From positions 20,709,956 to 20,773,955 of the forward strand of contig NC_051095.1 of NCBI RefSeq assembly GCF_901709675.1: a DNA stretch of 64,000 nt, read 5' to 3'. The notes beneath the pieces are model-generated. The model had not been told where the DNA came from. It did no database searches and worked only from the letters and a program-made list of their open reading frames with translations. How positions within the stretch are numbered: position 1 is the first letter of the stretch; every line of letters starts with the position of its first letter. This DNA comes from Syngnathus acus. Taxonomy: Eukaryota > Chordata > Actinopteri > Syngnathiformes > Syngnathidae. This document shows positions 25,661 through 37,575 of this stretch, piece by piece. A program made the position numbers and the translations under genes.

Positions 25661-27904
25661 TCAAGAATACAAGATACCAAGACAAAACTATTCTAGCAAG
25701 ACAATAGAAGGGAATATTACAATTTTTGCCTTACTCGTCGAGAATTCTATCCCAAAGAGATGTGATGAGCTGCAGGTTAAGTATCATTTAAATGTGACTC
25801 AACGCTGCTATAATTATTTGACTTGATGTCAACTAATGAGTCTGTGATGGGTCGAAAGGTCAAGGCTTCTTTTAAATGCAACTGATGTATTGAGTTGCTC
25901 TTTGCCATAATGATGAAATTCACACTGTGATGTCGGGAAATGGCAAATTTCTAAATTTGCTCACAGTAACATTTTCACAACGGCAGAAAAATAGCCGTCT
26001 TTTGACTTGCAGAATGAATCATTCAGGCTCATATTACTCTGATTCATCCAAAATCAGCATTACGCTTATATCATTGTATACCACAGCTCAGAAACCATCA
26101 TGACTTTTTTTTCTACTATACTATTTTAAGTTTTTGGGTAAATGACGAAACAGTCAATTATCACCAATAGACATTACACACCAACTATAGTGTACAAATC
26201 AATCTTTCAGTATTTTCTGCTCTTGCCACCGCTGGGTTTGCTGTACTGCTTGCCAAAGTCAGAGCAAATTCATGTGGATCAATCTGGCAGTTAATTGTAA
26301 AGGTGTCAGAATTTCTCATTTTCAGTGTCTGACAATCTGATGGAAAACAACATGTGGATGAGAGCAGCTGGAGTAACAACTGTGCATGCACACATGCACA
26401 CACACCATCCTGTCCATTTTTTTCCTCTCTGTTGGACTTAGACAAAAATCTTTTGAATGTTCCATTTTAGTCTCATACAGGAGAAAAGAACAGAAGAGAA
26501 ATTCATCTTGTAAAACGCCTACCTCACTCCCCCCGAATTAGGCACAAACTCACTGAATCATGTGCTCCACTGAAAACACAATATGGTGATACTATACAGT
26601 AAACAACAATGACAGGATACTATAATTGGAGAGATGAGAGTCAAATGGACAGTGGAAATGGTCATTCTCTTCCTCTTTTAATGTGCCTTATATCTCTTTG
26701 GTGGATGTGATAATCACTCTTCCCTTGTTTTAAGGCTGTCCCTTGATGAGTAAGTTTTGGCAAAAGGTGGTTGCAATAGATTTTGCAACAGATATTTTTG
26801 AAATTGTGCTACAACAATAATTTTTTAAGATGAATCATTTCATTATCTCATGGCCCGTTGAAAGATTATTAGCTTAGCAATGTGCTGTTGTTATTTCTGC
26901 ACAGTAAAAGTATGTACAGTAATGAAAAAAATGAAAATGATGCTTATAGTTAGAATTTCAATGTCTGTATGTGCAGGAAGAGGCACCTCGATTTCTGAGA
27001 ATACTGTCTTGTAGTGTTTCCCCAATAAATAAGCAGTGTTTAACTTGCTTGTTTCACTTCTCGTTAAACCGCAATGAGAAACCTTGTCTTACTGCACTTA
27101 TGCACCTGATGCACCATACTCTACCATTAAAAGTGTGTGCATCATGAATGTTCTTTTGTGACGCTCATTTACAAGAATTCCCATAAACGAATGTGTTTTC
27201 AGGTTGTTACCACACAATTAACTCTAAGTTAACATTTATGCACATAATGGTTCTTCCATTCTTTATGTGGTCTGTGTTAAAAAGTCAATAAGATGACAGA
27301 GAGGGAAGGGGGATGACTAAATCAGACCCCCCAAAAAAGAAGACAGGACAAAGGCAGTGAGGGGTACTTGTAATTGTCTGTAATTAATTGTCGGCTCATT
27401 ATTCACATTCTCGTCTAACATAACATCTCACTCCATGGTCCCAGACAATAGACACTGTGCGTGTGTGTGTGCAGATGTGTGCTGTTTGAGTGGTGAATGT
27501 TGCAAAGAAGTAGTTAATGAAATGGGTGGTTATCAAGGCAAACAGGCTTCATTAAGTCCAGTTTAATGACCTATGTCACATTTCATCTCCTCTCTTTCTC
27601 ATATGTCTCCCTCACCCACATTTTTTCACACTCTGCTTTCAGGGTAATTACACCAGCATTGTATTTCAGAATATCTTTCAGTTCCTGAAAACACCAAAAA
27701 ATGTGCACCCTTATGAAATATCAATCTGCTGACGACTATGAACAAATCATCAGTGACGTTACTGAATGTGATGTCTTTTGATATGATAAGCTAACAGTTG
27801 GTCACGTTGGGTGATGGAATGGCAATTACAGACTTTGATCATGTTAACCAATCACACTTTTTCATTAATATTGGACGATAATTATTGGCTAGCAATTGAT
27901 CGGC
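25661..27904. other. intronic sequence without recognised genes
   Basis: No supported feature. Short CA runs near 26390-26405 and GT near 27458-27472 are too small to list separately. Confidence 0.45.
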
Positions 27905-28110
27905 GCATCCAACTAAAATGTCATGTTTTTGTCAACTAAAATTGGACTAAAATAATGGACAATTCTGACTAAAATGCTCAGAATTTTAGTTGACTGAAAC
28001 TTGACTGGACTAAAAAGAGTAGGAATATAATATAGTATATAATTGTATAATAGTAATTGAAACTAATAAAAACTAAAATCACAACGTGACACAAAGACTT
28101 GACTGAAACG
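27905..28110. repeat. degenerate 'GACTAAAAT' word repeat
   Basis: Variants of 'caactaaaat', 'gactaaaat' and their complements 'attttagttgac' occur eight or more times within about 200 bp. Examples are near 27910, 27931, 27945, 27968 and 28009. This is the internal texture of a common fish interspersed element, probably a non-autonomous DNA transposon. Boundaries and class were not determined. Confidence 0.5.
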
Positions 28111-28707
28111 ATGAAAAGCTGCCAAAAACAACACCAGTGAAGGTGACCTCTGATCTTCCTGGCCAACCTTACATTATCTGCTCGTGGAGGTCTAATTCTT
28201 TACCTTGTTTGGTACTGAATATTACTTTTTGACATATTGTAGCATTCCCAATAAAAAAAACAAAAATAAAAAAATGATTCCTCAAATCTTATTTCAACCT
28301 TATTTTGTGATATTTTTTACATCTTGCGCTGAAGCCATTTTTCAGTCATGCATTTAAATCTTTTCCTGACTACATTAGGAAGTCAGTTGCGAGCGTTGAG
28401 TCCGCTTGATCAATTATTCTATACATGTTTTGATCCCGAAAGAAGCGAACAGACCGTACTATTGTCTGAAAAACACAGATCAAAACAAAGAGGTTCACCT
28501 GAGGTTAACAGCATGTTATTTAGTCTAAAGTTTCGCAAACCATGCAAGCATTTGCATAATTGCCCCAATTGTTTTCCCCACACTTGTTTTTGCTGCACTT
28601 TAGCGGTTCTCTGCTTTACTTCTTTGCAGAGGTATCGATGTGTGAGAGACAGAAGGGTCCGTAAAAGAGTGGCGCACGCAATTAAATTGACCTCTGGGAT
28701 TTCTCAG

Positions 28708-28734
28708 GTGTGTGTGTGTGTGTGTGTGTGTGTG
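28708..28734. repeat. (GT)n microsatellite
   Basis: Short GT run embedded in a 169-codon plus-strand open frame (28348-28857). That frame has no recognisable domain and is not called as a gene. Confidence 0.9.
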
Positions 28735-29189
28735 CACGCTAAGAAGGATGAAAAACAAAATGTGTTTGTGTATTCAACACCAATGGACAAATTAATCTTG
28801 TGTGAATGTTCACAAAATGAACCTCTTGACTTTTCTGTTTTGGCTGAATTTTGTTAACTTGTATTTCAAATTGAAAGAAACACGCACACACACCGCACAC
28901 ATGCATACGCACACACAATAAATAATAAGAATAATGGGAAACTAATTTGTGCCCATTTAATTAAATAACAGAACATCAAGCAGTAGTGGTATGGTTCTCT
29001 TCATGGGCGATGGTGGCTACATTTTATTTTATTTTGTTTAAAAAACAGCTCGTTTTTCATAAAACTGGTATCTCATTTATCATCACAGAAATGTGAAATC
29101 TCACAAGTTAATGAAATGGAATGAAATACATGCATGAGGGACGATAACTTTGCTGGAATGCACATTCGCTTTTGTTTTTTGTAAAAACA

Positions 29190-29515
29190 AAATTGTTGCA
29201 TGGTGGGGCATTGGTCAGCACGTCCACCCCATAATGCAGCAGTTGCGGGTACTTCCTGTGTGGAGTTTGCATGTTCTTCCCGTGCCTGCATTGGTTTTCT
29301 CCGGGTACTCCCAAATTGCAAAAACATACATGGTAGGCCAATTGACCACTCCAAATTGTTCGTAGTGTGACTGTGAGTGTGAATGGTTATTTATCTTTGT
29401 GTGCCCTGCGATTGGCTGACAACCAGTTTAGGGTGTACCCCACCAACTGCCCAAAGACTTCTGGGATAGGCCCTCGTGAGTAGAAGCGGTTCAGAAAGTG
29501 GATGGATGGATGGAA
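29190..29515 (-). repeat. ATCC-ended interspersed repeat, long reverse copy
   Basis: Reverse orientation of the family at 12349-12690. It contains 'tgtgtggagtttgcatgttc', 'tgtgccctgcgattggctga', 'agtttagggtgtaccccacc' and 'cttctgggataggccc', and ends in 'gtggatggatggatgg' at 29500-29515. ORFs on both strands here are shadows of the repeat. Confidence 0.8.
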
Positions 29516-29870
29516 TGTGTTATTCGGAAAATCAGCATTAAACCGGAACTTCGTTTATATATAGTTTATATAAATATTTTACAACTGTGCATGAGAAATA
29601 CAGCTAGGCCCTGAACTGAAGAACCATAAATTGGAACGCAACATCTGACGACGCATGCTAAAATGGGCTTCATGTAACTTTAAAATGTTGGCGTGAATAA
29701 CCCTGGAGCTCTTTACTTTTAAATAAGCTCCAATAACATCCCAAACAATGACAGCATATTCTGTTCATTGTGTTGTTTTTCTCTTGCCCTTTCCTGCCTC
29801 CAGTAGTTTGTGTATCCGTGTGTATGTGTGTGCGTGCGTGTGTGTGTGTTCTTGAGTGAGTGGGGTGGAG

Positions 29871-29875
29871 CGAGC

Positions 29876-29934
<59 letters not shown>
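29871..29934. repeat. (GA)n microsatellite
   Basis: Polypurine GA run with minor interruptions, preceded by a GT run at 29818-29850. The serine/leucine-rich minus-strand frame is an artefact. Confidence 0.95.
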
Positions 29935-31574
29935 CGTAATCTCATTTGTGATCCTCTGTCTTTGGAGAACAGAGACAATTTCACAATGAATTAGGAGGTG
30001 AGTCTCTAACTAGGTCACAGGCCAAGTGTGCACGTTAACACACACACATAGACGAACACTCTCATTACATGCATGGTGTGTCCAACTGAGTGGAAGTGTC
30101 AAGTGAAGGAGTGTGGGAGCAGAAAAGTGGCAGGAAAAATGACTAAACTGTAAGAGAGAAAACAGAAATCAGAGAGAAAAAGAAACGTGGAGAGTAGCAA
30201 AGAAAAGGGAAAGGTACAAAGGGAAGTAAAATGTGGGCAGTCAAGGGACAATTAATGGATTTTGAGACCTTAACATACACGGAGAGAGTGATCTGGTAGA
30301 GAATGTGTGTGTGTGTGTGCGTTTGTGTAAGTGTGTGCGTGTGTCTGTAATGTAATAGGCTTAAAATATTCCAATGAGATTTTAGAACATTTTGCTCTGT
30401 GCTGTAATCCCCTCTATGTCTGTTGCGCTATCGATAGATGCAGACAAACCATTATTTCAACACAGGCATTTTCACCAGTATTACATTTAGCTAGAATTTA
30501 GAATAGTTTACCAGTGCGCAGTTTTGTTCAACACTTCTGAAAAATGCATGACAGTCTTTCTGGTTTGTTTCTTTTGTGATTTTAAATAGGTTATGGGTAG
30601 CGAGTGCATGGAAAGGAGGAATAGAATGTCTGAGATCCTGGGTGAAAATGTGCTTGAATAAGTCAAGGACAACACGATTTTATAAAAATGTTCTTTCTAT
30701 GTGGAAAATGACTAATATTTACAAGTTTAGCCCTGGCTTTAAGATTTTTATTCCTTCAGCATTGTGTTGCATATTTGAACAGAACAGGAATGGGAGAGTG
30801 ACTTTAAAAATGTATTTCAATACAAATACGAGTTACCTTTTTAAAACATGGAGTTAATCATTTAGTTCAAGTACCATAATATCAAAGAGACATATATCTG
30901 GAAATGTCCGATTTCTTATTGTTCATTGATATAGAAATTTGCTAGAAATGTTAGATTTTTCAATGTTCATTGGTATAAAAAAAATATTAATTTTGATAAT
31001 ATGCAAAAAAAACCCTATCACATCAATGTAATTTTTTGATACAATCATAGTAACAGTATATAATGTTGTCGCAAATAAACCAAGAGAAGAATGCTTGCAG
31101 AAAATTTCTCACCGTGTCAAAGCAAAGGATAAATTATTGCAAGACTCAGTGGGTAATTTCTCACTGCTAACCATGGTAGAAGTCTTTTAGCGTTAAGGTT
31201 GGCTAACCCTAACCTTAACCCATTTAGTTCATGATTTAAATCTGTCCAATAACAAGGCATTCGCTCAAATCAATTTATTATGTGGCCAGTTTAAAGTGAA
31301 GTCAGTCTTTGCTTGATTATCATACGTGATAAAAACAGATCAATTAATGAAGATTTTGTGTATTAGCTGTGGTACCATCACTGTAAAACGGACATGGCAT
31401 CAAATCAAAGTTAAGCATAAGAACATTATCCAAAGTGGTATGTAACTGGTTCATTTGTTTTGTTTACAGTGTTTGGATAATATGCTGTGTCACATTTTAA
31501 AGTTGCAAGGCCAATGTTGCGCATGCAGCAGACTGTGTTCTTGCTCAGATTTTCAGCATCATCGACTAAATGCA

Positions 31575-31659
31575 TGTGGCAAAGATTCGTAATGCTTTTA
31601 TTTATCTTGTTCTAACTTGTTTTTATATAAAAAAATCTGTGGCAAAGATTCGTAATGCC
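31575..31659. repeat. tandem duplication, 63-bp spacing
   Basis: The 21-nt word starting 'tgtggcaaagattcgtaatg' occurs at 31575 and again at 31638. The intervening 42 bp are not repeated further, so this is a two-copy local duplication with one preserved block. Confidence 0.8.
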
Positions 31660-32279
31660 ACACACAGTTTGGTTAACCATGAACGCACAGTTTCTCATTG
31701 TGGCATTGATGCTTGGTGCAATCGGCGCGCAGATGTATCTAACTCCCTCAGATGAGAATTTGTATTTCTCATATAAAATATCAGCAAGAAAAGTCAGCTA
31801 TCGTGGAAGACTCTCTCCGTTCGTAGCAATCCTTTTATGAGCCTTTATTGCACACAAAAAAAAGTCCTGAAACCCAGGTACACTGACCAGTCCAGACCAT
31901 TTCAGTTGACATGATGGGTTCAACAGCGAAAATTTGGTGCTTTTATAACTGATTCATCCTGAACCTCAAAACATAATCTGCTCCCAACCAGGTTGTAAAT
32001 TTAGCATAAATTACCATGTTGATCTAGCCCGGTTTAAAGAGAGCTTTGTAATGCTGAAGATCCTGGCTTTATTTACAACACAATTTGCTAAACCATTAAT
32101 CTCGCTTCGTAGAATGCCCCTCTGATCTTATCCCCGCTGAAGCTTAAGATAATTTGAGCAAAGTTGTTTCAGAAGTATGCATCGATTTTGTAGCCCTTCA
32201 CACTACTCAGTATCCAAAAAGACACCCTGGTTTATAGATATTTTGGGGAAAGACATTTTTTACAGCCCTGGAGTGCAAA

Positions 32280-32515
32280 TCACAAAAAACAATCATAAAA
32301 AAATATGTTGCAACATTTAAATAAAAATTAAAAAAACACATGAATCACAAACAAATAAGCAAACAAGGGAAAAAATAGAAACAAGAAAGCAAGGAATCTC
32401 CAAAAAAGAATTGCAAACAAAAACAAGCATACAAGAAAAATTAATTCCAAACAACAAAAGCAAGCAAACAAGAAAAAAAAGCAAAAAAAAAAAAAAAGCA
32501 AACAAGACAAAAGTG
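32280..32515. repeat. A-rich low-complexity tract
   Basis: Dense 'acaaa', 'caagcaaac' and poly-A words, including an A15 run near 32485-32499. The Phe/Leu-rich minus-strand ORFs arise from this composition. Confidence 0.8.
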
Positions 32516-35500
32516 ACGGACTTACTTCAGGGGCCACAGTTATTCTCCCTTGTACTACAACAGTATTGAGCAAGCCTCTACAGTGTCAAACCCTTTGAAA
32601 TTCCATGTTGTGTATTTTCTGGAGTTTGGCATTCTGGCAAATCAACAAACACTACTGCAAACACAAAAGATTAGCCCGCTTCCTTGAGGCACAGCTGCTA
32701 ATTAAACACTGAACGTGGATAAAGGAAATCAGTGGTAAGTCTTACTGAACATATTCTTGATGCCAAACTTTGGGACTATTTTCAGTACACCATTCAAGCT
32801 GAAGTGTTTGAGGGAATAAACATCATAGCCGCCTGCTGATTTACAGACAGTCTTTTCTCCAATATTCTATTTCATATGAAAGCACAGTGACTAAACGCTG
32901 CTGCCAAAAGATGCACAACCAAGTAAAGATAAAAGATGTTTAGTGTTGCTACACACAAGCAGATGTCTTAGAGGCCGATTCATTCAAGTATAACATAATC
33001 AGAGAGGACTCAGATGAAATCCTTGGCGCTAGAATACAGGACAGAAGGAAGGAGAGAATGTTTCGGTATCATGGTAAACATTTCAGCAATTAATTTGGAA
33101 CATTTACGCAAATGTGCCCAATCTGCGAACACACACGCACTTGACCCAGGACAATTTAAGATTAATCTATTGGAATATGAGTTAGATTTGATGTCCGAGT
33201 GATATATGAGTTCTATCTGGAATATTATCTACTAGATTAATTTCTATAAATTGCAATAGATGAATCAAGGGAAATCACATTCAGAACATAATCAGATATG
33301 GATCACAACATGAAACACAAATCAATCAATCTCTCAAAGTTCTTCCCTAAATTGCATACACACGTGGGTTCTCAATTTCTCAATTGTTGAGCAATACATT
33401 CAAAGGTTTCTGCTGTCTGCAGGGGGTGGGATGTTTGTAATGTGCTCATGCAGGATGGGAGGAAAGGTCTGAGACCCCACCCAGGCAGAACTTTGAATCG
33501 TGAGATTGTGATTATTGCTACATTGATTTTTTTTTTTTTAATTTATTGAGCATTTGTCAAGTGCAAGATTAAAACAAATATTTCTAAGTATTGTATTGTG
33601 TAACAGAATAAATTACAACTCTCAAACAACAGTTTGACCTTGCTTTTCTGTAGCTATTGATGTACAGCAATATCAAAATATATGATTAAAATGAACCCCA
33701 AAAGCTCATGTCTGATATGAACTGTCAAAAACGAAAATGGAAAACATACAAACAAAAAATGAATTGAATGAATGAAAACTCCTCCTACTAAGACAAAAAC
33801 AAGGTGACAATATGAAAAATTACTTAATAATTATGCTTCGTCATCCACAACCTGACAAGCACTGCACAAGTACTGGGAAACACTTGACACATAGGACGTC
33901 ATTATTGACAGTTATAGCAGAAAGATGAAGTTCCACTAAAATGTACGTCTGTCACATTTTGTAGAGAAAAAGCAGAGGGTTCCGTTTTAAGTCAAAGAAT
34001 TTTGTTGAAAAACCTCAAATTGCACATGCCAAAACAAAAACACTCAATCGCAGGCACTGCAATCCTTATCCCTTCACTTTGACTAAACTGCAGATGGAAG
34101 TCAGATGTTACTGCCAACTCGGTCTTATGTCCACAGCCAAAGAAGACTGAACTACATATGTTTCATTCGGGAATGTGATGAAGGCACAAAATACAACTAC
34201 TACATAATTTGAGCCAGTGCGGTTTCAAAAAAGAGCTTTGCATTACTTACCGAATTTCATAATGCTGATATGTTACTGAGTATCTGCATCTCTCCAATAA
34301 TGGATGCTGCAGTCTGAGATTGCAGAATGACATTTGTACGTGTAGTGTGAGGTCATGACCCTTATCAGCACCAAAGGACCGATTTCCATGGATTTGACAT
34401 GACATGACAACGGTAGCCAAAGGCTACATGGCTTGTCTATATTGTATCAGGACACTAAGCGCAATTCGGCAGTACGTGGCAAAAGCTGTTTCGGACATCT
34501 CTGCCAGCCCCAAAGAAAGGCCATAAACCGATTCTGATCCTCAGAACAGCTCAAAATAGTTTTTTGTTGTCTTTGGTCGACATTCAGGGGAAAATAGCCT
34601 AAAATACAGACGTGACTTTTCTGTTGTATAACAATTTTTCTTTCTTCTTTCTCCTGAACATTACAGCTGTATAAACTTTTAGATTGCATACCACATTCTT
34701 GACCTATTTGACTGCATTTGATGTCGTCCATTGTTGATATTAACAATCTATTTTCACCGTTACTGTCAAGCAAATATGTTCATTTAATTGCTAATGAGCC
34801 AGGGTAACACAACATTCTGACCACAGTTACCCAAGAAGTATAATTACATATGTCTTATATTGAATTGGAATTTAATTCTCAAGGGTACTTTGTCATTTTT
34901 GTACTGTGCAAACTGGTGAATAAAAAAATTCCAAGAAGTAAAATTTAGCTGTTTGCGGTTTTCATAACACAGCACTATCCACCCGGTAGCTCTCATATGT
35001 CACATTTCTGGCATTATTTTTTTTTTCTTTCCTCAGAAATTATTTACTCCCTGGATTTACTCCCATATTATCCAGTAAACTACCTGCTATCCAAATAATT
35101 GGCTGTGCTTTTATTCGTTTTTTTTTTTAGTTCTCGAGCCAAGTTTATGTTGCGTGAGTTACCAAACTGAAACATGTAGCGTGCCTTCAAATACATTGAG
35201 ACTATAACCAGTGTCTTCTGTGCACAATTAATAAACCAACAGAGTAGTGCCCCTGAAATAATTGTATAAAAAATATTTGTCAAACTTGGCAAAATAATTA
35301 AGTGACCGACTGTAAATTAGGCTCTCAATCGAGCAATTCATTAATTCCACATTAACTAACGTGTAATATATGCAACATTTTTATAATTCTCACCCTGATT
35401 ATTCCATTTGAATAGAATACAATAGAATTGAATAGAATAGAAAAAGAGAACTATGCCCTTTCACGCTTACCAGCATTTTTTTGAAACTCTCTTTTGAACC

Positions 35501-35531
35501 TACATCTGTCCATGAATGGTCTGTGTCCTAC

Positions 35532-35685
35532 CTGTGACTTTGAGCTGTGTTGTCCTCCGTACCAGTCTGGATCCATACTGCAACTCACAAGTGTAATTCC
35601 CCCCATCTTCCTCCTCCACCTCAGGGATCCAGATGTGTGTATTATTGACGATAATTGAACTTCTCCATTCAACCCGCTCACACTC
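35532..35685 (-). CDS. il1rapl2: il1rapl2 exon 6: second half of Ig domain 2
   Basis: Minus strand: acceptor tgtgccctgtcag, 154 nt, donor gtagga. It encodes 51 residues plus one base, starting ECERVEWRSSIIVNN. It contains the Ig signature EEDGGNYTCELQYGS with the Asp-Gly-x-Tyr-x-Cys of the F strand, and ends LVRRTTQLKVT. The cysteine in YTC should pair with the cysteine of exon 5 (ITC) to close Ig2. The length (51 codons) equals the mammalian IL1RAPL2 exon as I recall it. Potential N-glycosylation sites are NNT and NYT. The entering junction is phase 0 and the leaving junction phase 1, continuing with exon 7 at 5694. The sequence EEDGGNYTCEL favours IL1RAPL2 over IL1RAPL1. The ORF can be read on past the donor, but the splice junction is supported by the exon 7 match. 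Confidence 0.93.
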
Positions 35686-35753
35686 CTGACAGGGCACACA
35701 TTCGACAGGTTAAACAGCGTTACTCTCATCTCAGCTGTGTTTATTTGACTTAC
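35686..35753 (-). other. il1rapl2: il1rapl2 intron 5, 68 bp
   Basis: Minus strand: starts gtaagt directly after the Trp-Tyr-Lys codons of exon 5 and ends ctgtcag before the Glu-Cys codons of exon 6. Its length is 68 bp, near the lower limit for vertebrate splicing, and it sits between introns of 13 kb and 30 kb. A plausible branch-point word 'tttaac' lies about 25 nt before the acceptor. Confidence 0.9.
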
Positions 35754-35940
35754 CTTGTACCAGGTCATTTGAGGTTGTTTGTATGGAGCCAAATAATCAT
35801 CGATATCACGACATGTGATCATTTTGCTATGGGTAACCTCAGCTTTCGCCAGATAGCGGATATTGCTGCTGAAGCATTTCCCCTCATCACTCTCCTCTAC
35901 AGTCATAGACATAGACACCTTCATGCAGTATGTAGAGTTC
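35754..35940 (-). CDS. il1rapl2: il1rapl2 exon 5: Ig1 end and first half of Ig2
   Basis: Minus strand: acceptor tgtgtttttag, 187 nt, donor gtaagt. The first base completes an Arg codon split with exon 4. The exon then encodes 62 residues: NSTYCMKVSMSMTVEESDEG, then KCFSSNIRYLAKAEVTHSKM, then ITCRDIDDYL and a tail ending QPQMTWYK. The last strand of Ig1 (with the NST glycosylation site and a cysteine) leads into the inter-domain KCF cysteine. The first Ig2 cysteine is in ITC and the core Trp in MTWYK. Length and cysteine spacing match the family exactly. MKVSMS-TV and the IRYL-K-EVT pattern resemble IL1RAPL2. The exon ends in phase 0, continuing in exon 6 with Glu-Cys after a very short intron. 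Confidence 0.94.
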
Positions 35941-36039
35941 CTAAAAACACAACAGAGATCAAGAGCTAATGATGATGATGAAACTCAGGCTTGACACTCA
36001 AACATTGTGCTGGAATTGATCACTTTTCTTTGGCAGCGT

Positions 36040-36110
36040 GCCATCTGACTTTTTGGCAAGAGATGGGGTAAACCCTGGATTGATCTTGGTCTTAGTTAGC
36101 TGGCATATGT
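36040..36110 (+). repeat. possible relic of the ATCC-ended repeat
   Basis: The stretch 'gcaagagatggggtaaaccc', followed by 'tggattgatcttggtc', resembles the central part of the family (compare the 'caccctgaactggttgcc' block at 12349-12690). It is strongly diverged and could be coincidental. Confidence 0.3.
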
Positions 36111-37341
36111 CAGATTGGATCGGTGCAGCATCTGCAGTGATACAGATTCCACATTGGTCTTTCATGGTTTCGGGATCTGAGTCAACCTACATTCATAAAC
36201 CCATCTTTTGTCACAAGCTATGAGTCATGACCAGAAGAACAAGATAATGGACGCAAATGGAAAAAAAATGAGTTTCCTTTGCAAGGAAACTCAGATTTTC
36301 ATGAGTAGGGAAAAATTTCATCATCTGCTTGGCTCTTTGTTTAGAGCTGCAGCTCCTCGGAATCAAGAGAAGCTAACCAACTTGTTCTGAAAGTGGATTT
36401 CTATTGGTTGGCAGCTCTCCGATGGGCTTTTTTCACCTTTTTATCTTGCTTATTTCACGGCCATTTACAACTGCATTTGTCTATCACGTTTTTCAACGGG
36501 GATGGGTAGAGGAGCATCTGATGTTACTCCACTGTAAATTTCAAACTTAAAAACATCTTTACTGATGCACTAGGAGACAACATAAATGCCAAATTTAAAT
36601 AAAGTATGAGATCATTGTGTGCAACCCTTTATTCTACTGCTAATTATAAAAGAACGGGAAAAGGCAGAATCATTATTTTCTTAATGAAATGAGAGATTCT
36701 ATTCTTTCATTAGTGGTTTGGTATTTATATATAATCATCATCATTGATCACAATATCCTGTGGGTCTTGAAGATTTCAAAATGTAAAATAGCTGGCAGTG
36801 TTTAATAAAGTTGTATAATATCAAAGTGGTAGCATAATCAATCTAATATGGCTTACCATTCCCTCCAACATCAATTTTAACATTACATTCGCATTGTTTT
36901 AGATTAAAAAGAAGATCAATTCTAAAATGAACAAATAGCCAAGCATAGACAACATTGGATGAGATACTTTACTATTTTCAAGGCAAATTTACCAAGTCAG
37001 CAACACTTAGGTAGCTAAAACTGGACTAAAAAAAAAAAACAAATCACTTTTTGGCGTAACAACAATCCATGAGTGAATCCGCAGTCCCAGGATGCTCTGC
37101 AGTAGCATACAGTCACTGACTGTTCATTGATAATGTGTTATTTTGTACAGGGAGTCTGTAATATAGTTACAGGGCTGTTGTTTCTAGCCTTGTATTAAGT
37201 GATTACTACTTTTGGTGTAAAATTATTTTGACTTCTGCTGACATCCTGAAACATTGCTATACTGTACACTGCATGTTTCAATGGCTTGCTTATATCACAA
37301 AATGTGTAGGTATTTCCACATGCACGTTCCCTGCTAATTTC

Positions 37342-37575
37342 ACGGATGGTTGTTCGTATTTGTGTGCCCTGCGATTGGTTGGCAACCAGTTCAGGGTGTC
37401 CCCAGCCTCCTGCTAGATGTCGGCTGGCATATGCTTCAGCACGCCCGCGACCCCCATGGGGACAAGCGGTACAGATAATGCATAGATGGATATATGGATG
37501 GATGGATATATGGATGGATGGATGGATGGATGGATGGATGGATGGATGGATGGATGGATGGATGGATGGATTGAA
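37342..37575 (-). repeat. ATCC-ended interspersed repeat, reverse copy with (GGAT)n tail
   Basis: Reverse orientation: 'tgtgtgccctgcgattggtt', 'ggcaaccagttcagggtgtc', 'cccccatggggacaagcggt', then 'catagatggatatatggatg' running into a GGAT array up to about 37571. Truncated at the side away from the array. Confidence 0.8.

Larger units (their letters stand above)
29935..35531. other. intronic sequence next to exon 6, no further genes recognised
   Basis: AT-rich. It holds the short duplication at 31575-31659, a short telomere-like string near 31203-31220, an A-rich tract at 32280-32515 and the GAATA-type run at 35410-35442. ORFs up to 108 codons lack recognisable domains. Confidence 0.45.

Noticed and set aside
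28348-28857. 169-codon plus-strand ORF
   Set aside because: Runs through a GT microsatellite coding for a Cys-Val string, and no known domain appears on either side.
31200-31222. Telomere-like string 'ctaaccctaaccttaaccc'
   Set aside because: Only about three imperfect units, and the spacing is not a regular hexamer. No evidence of an interstitial telomere.
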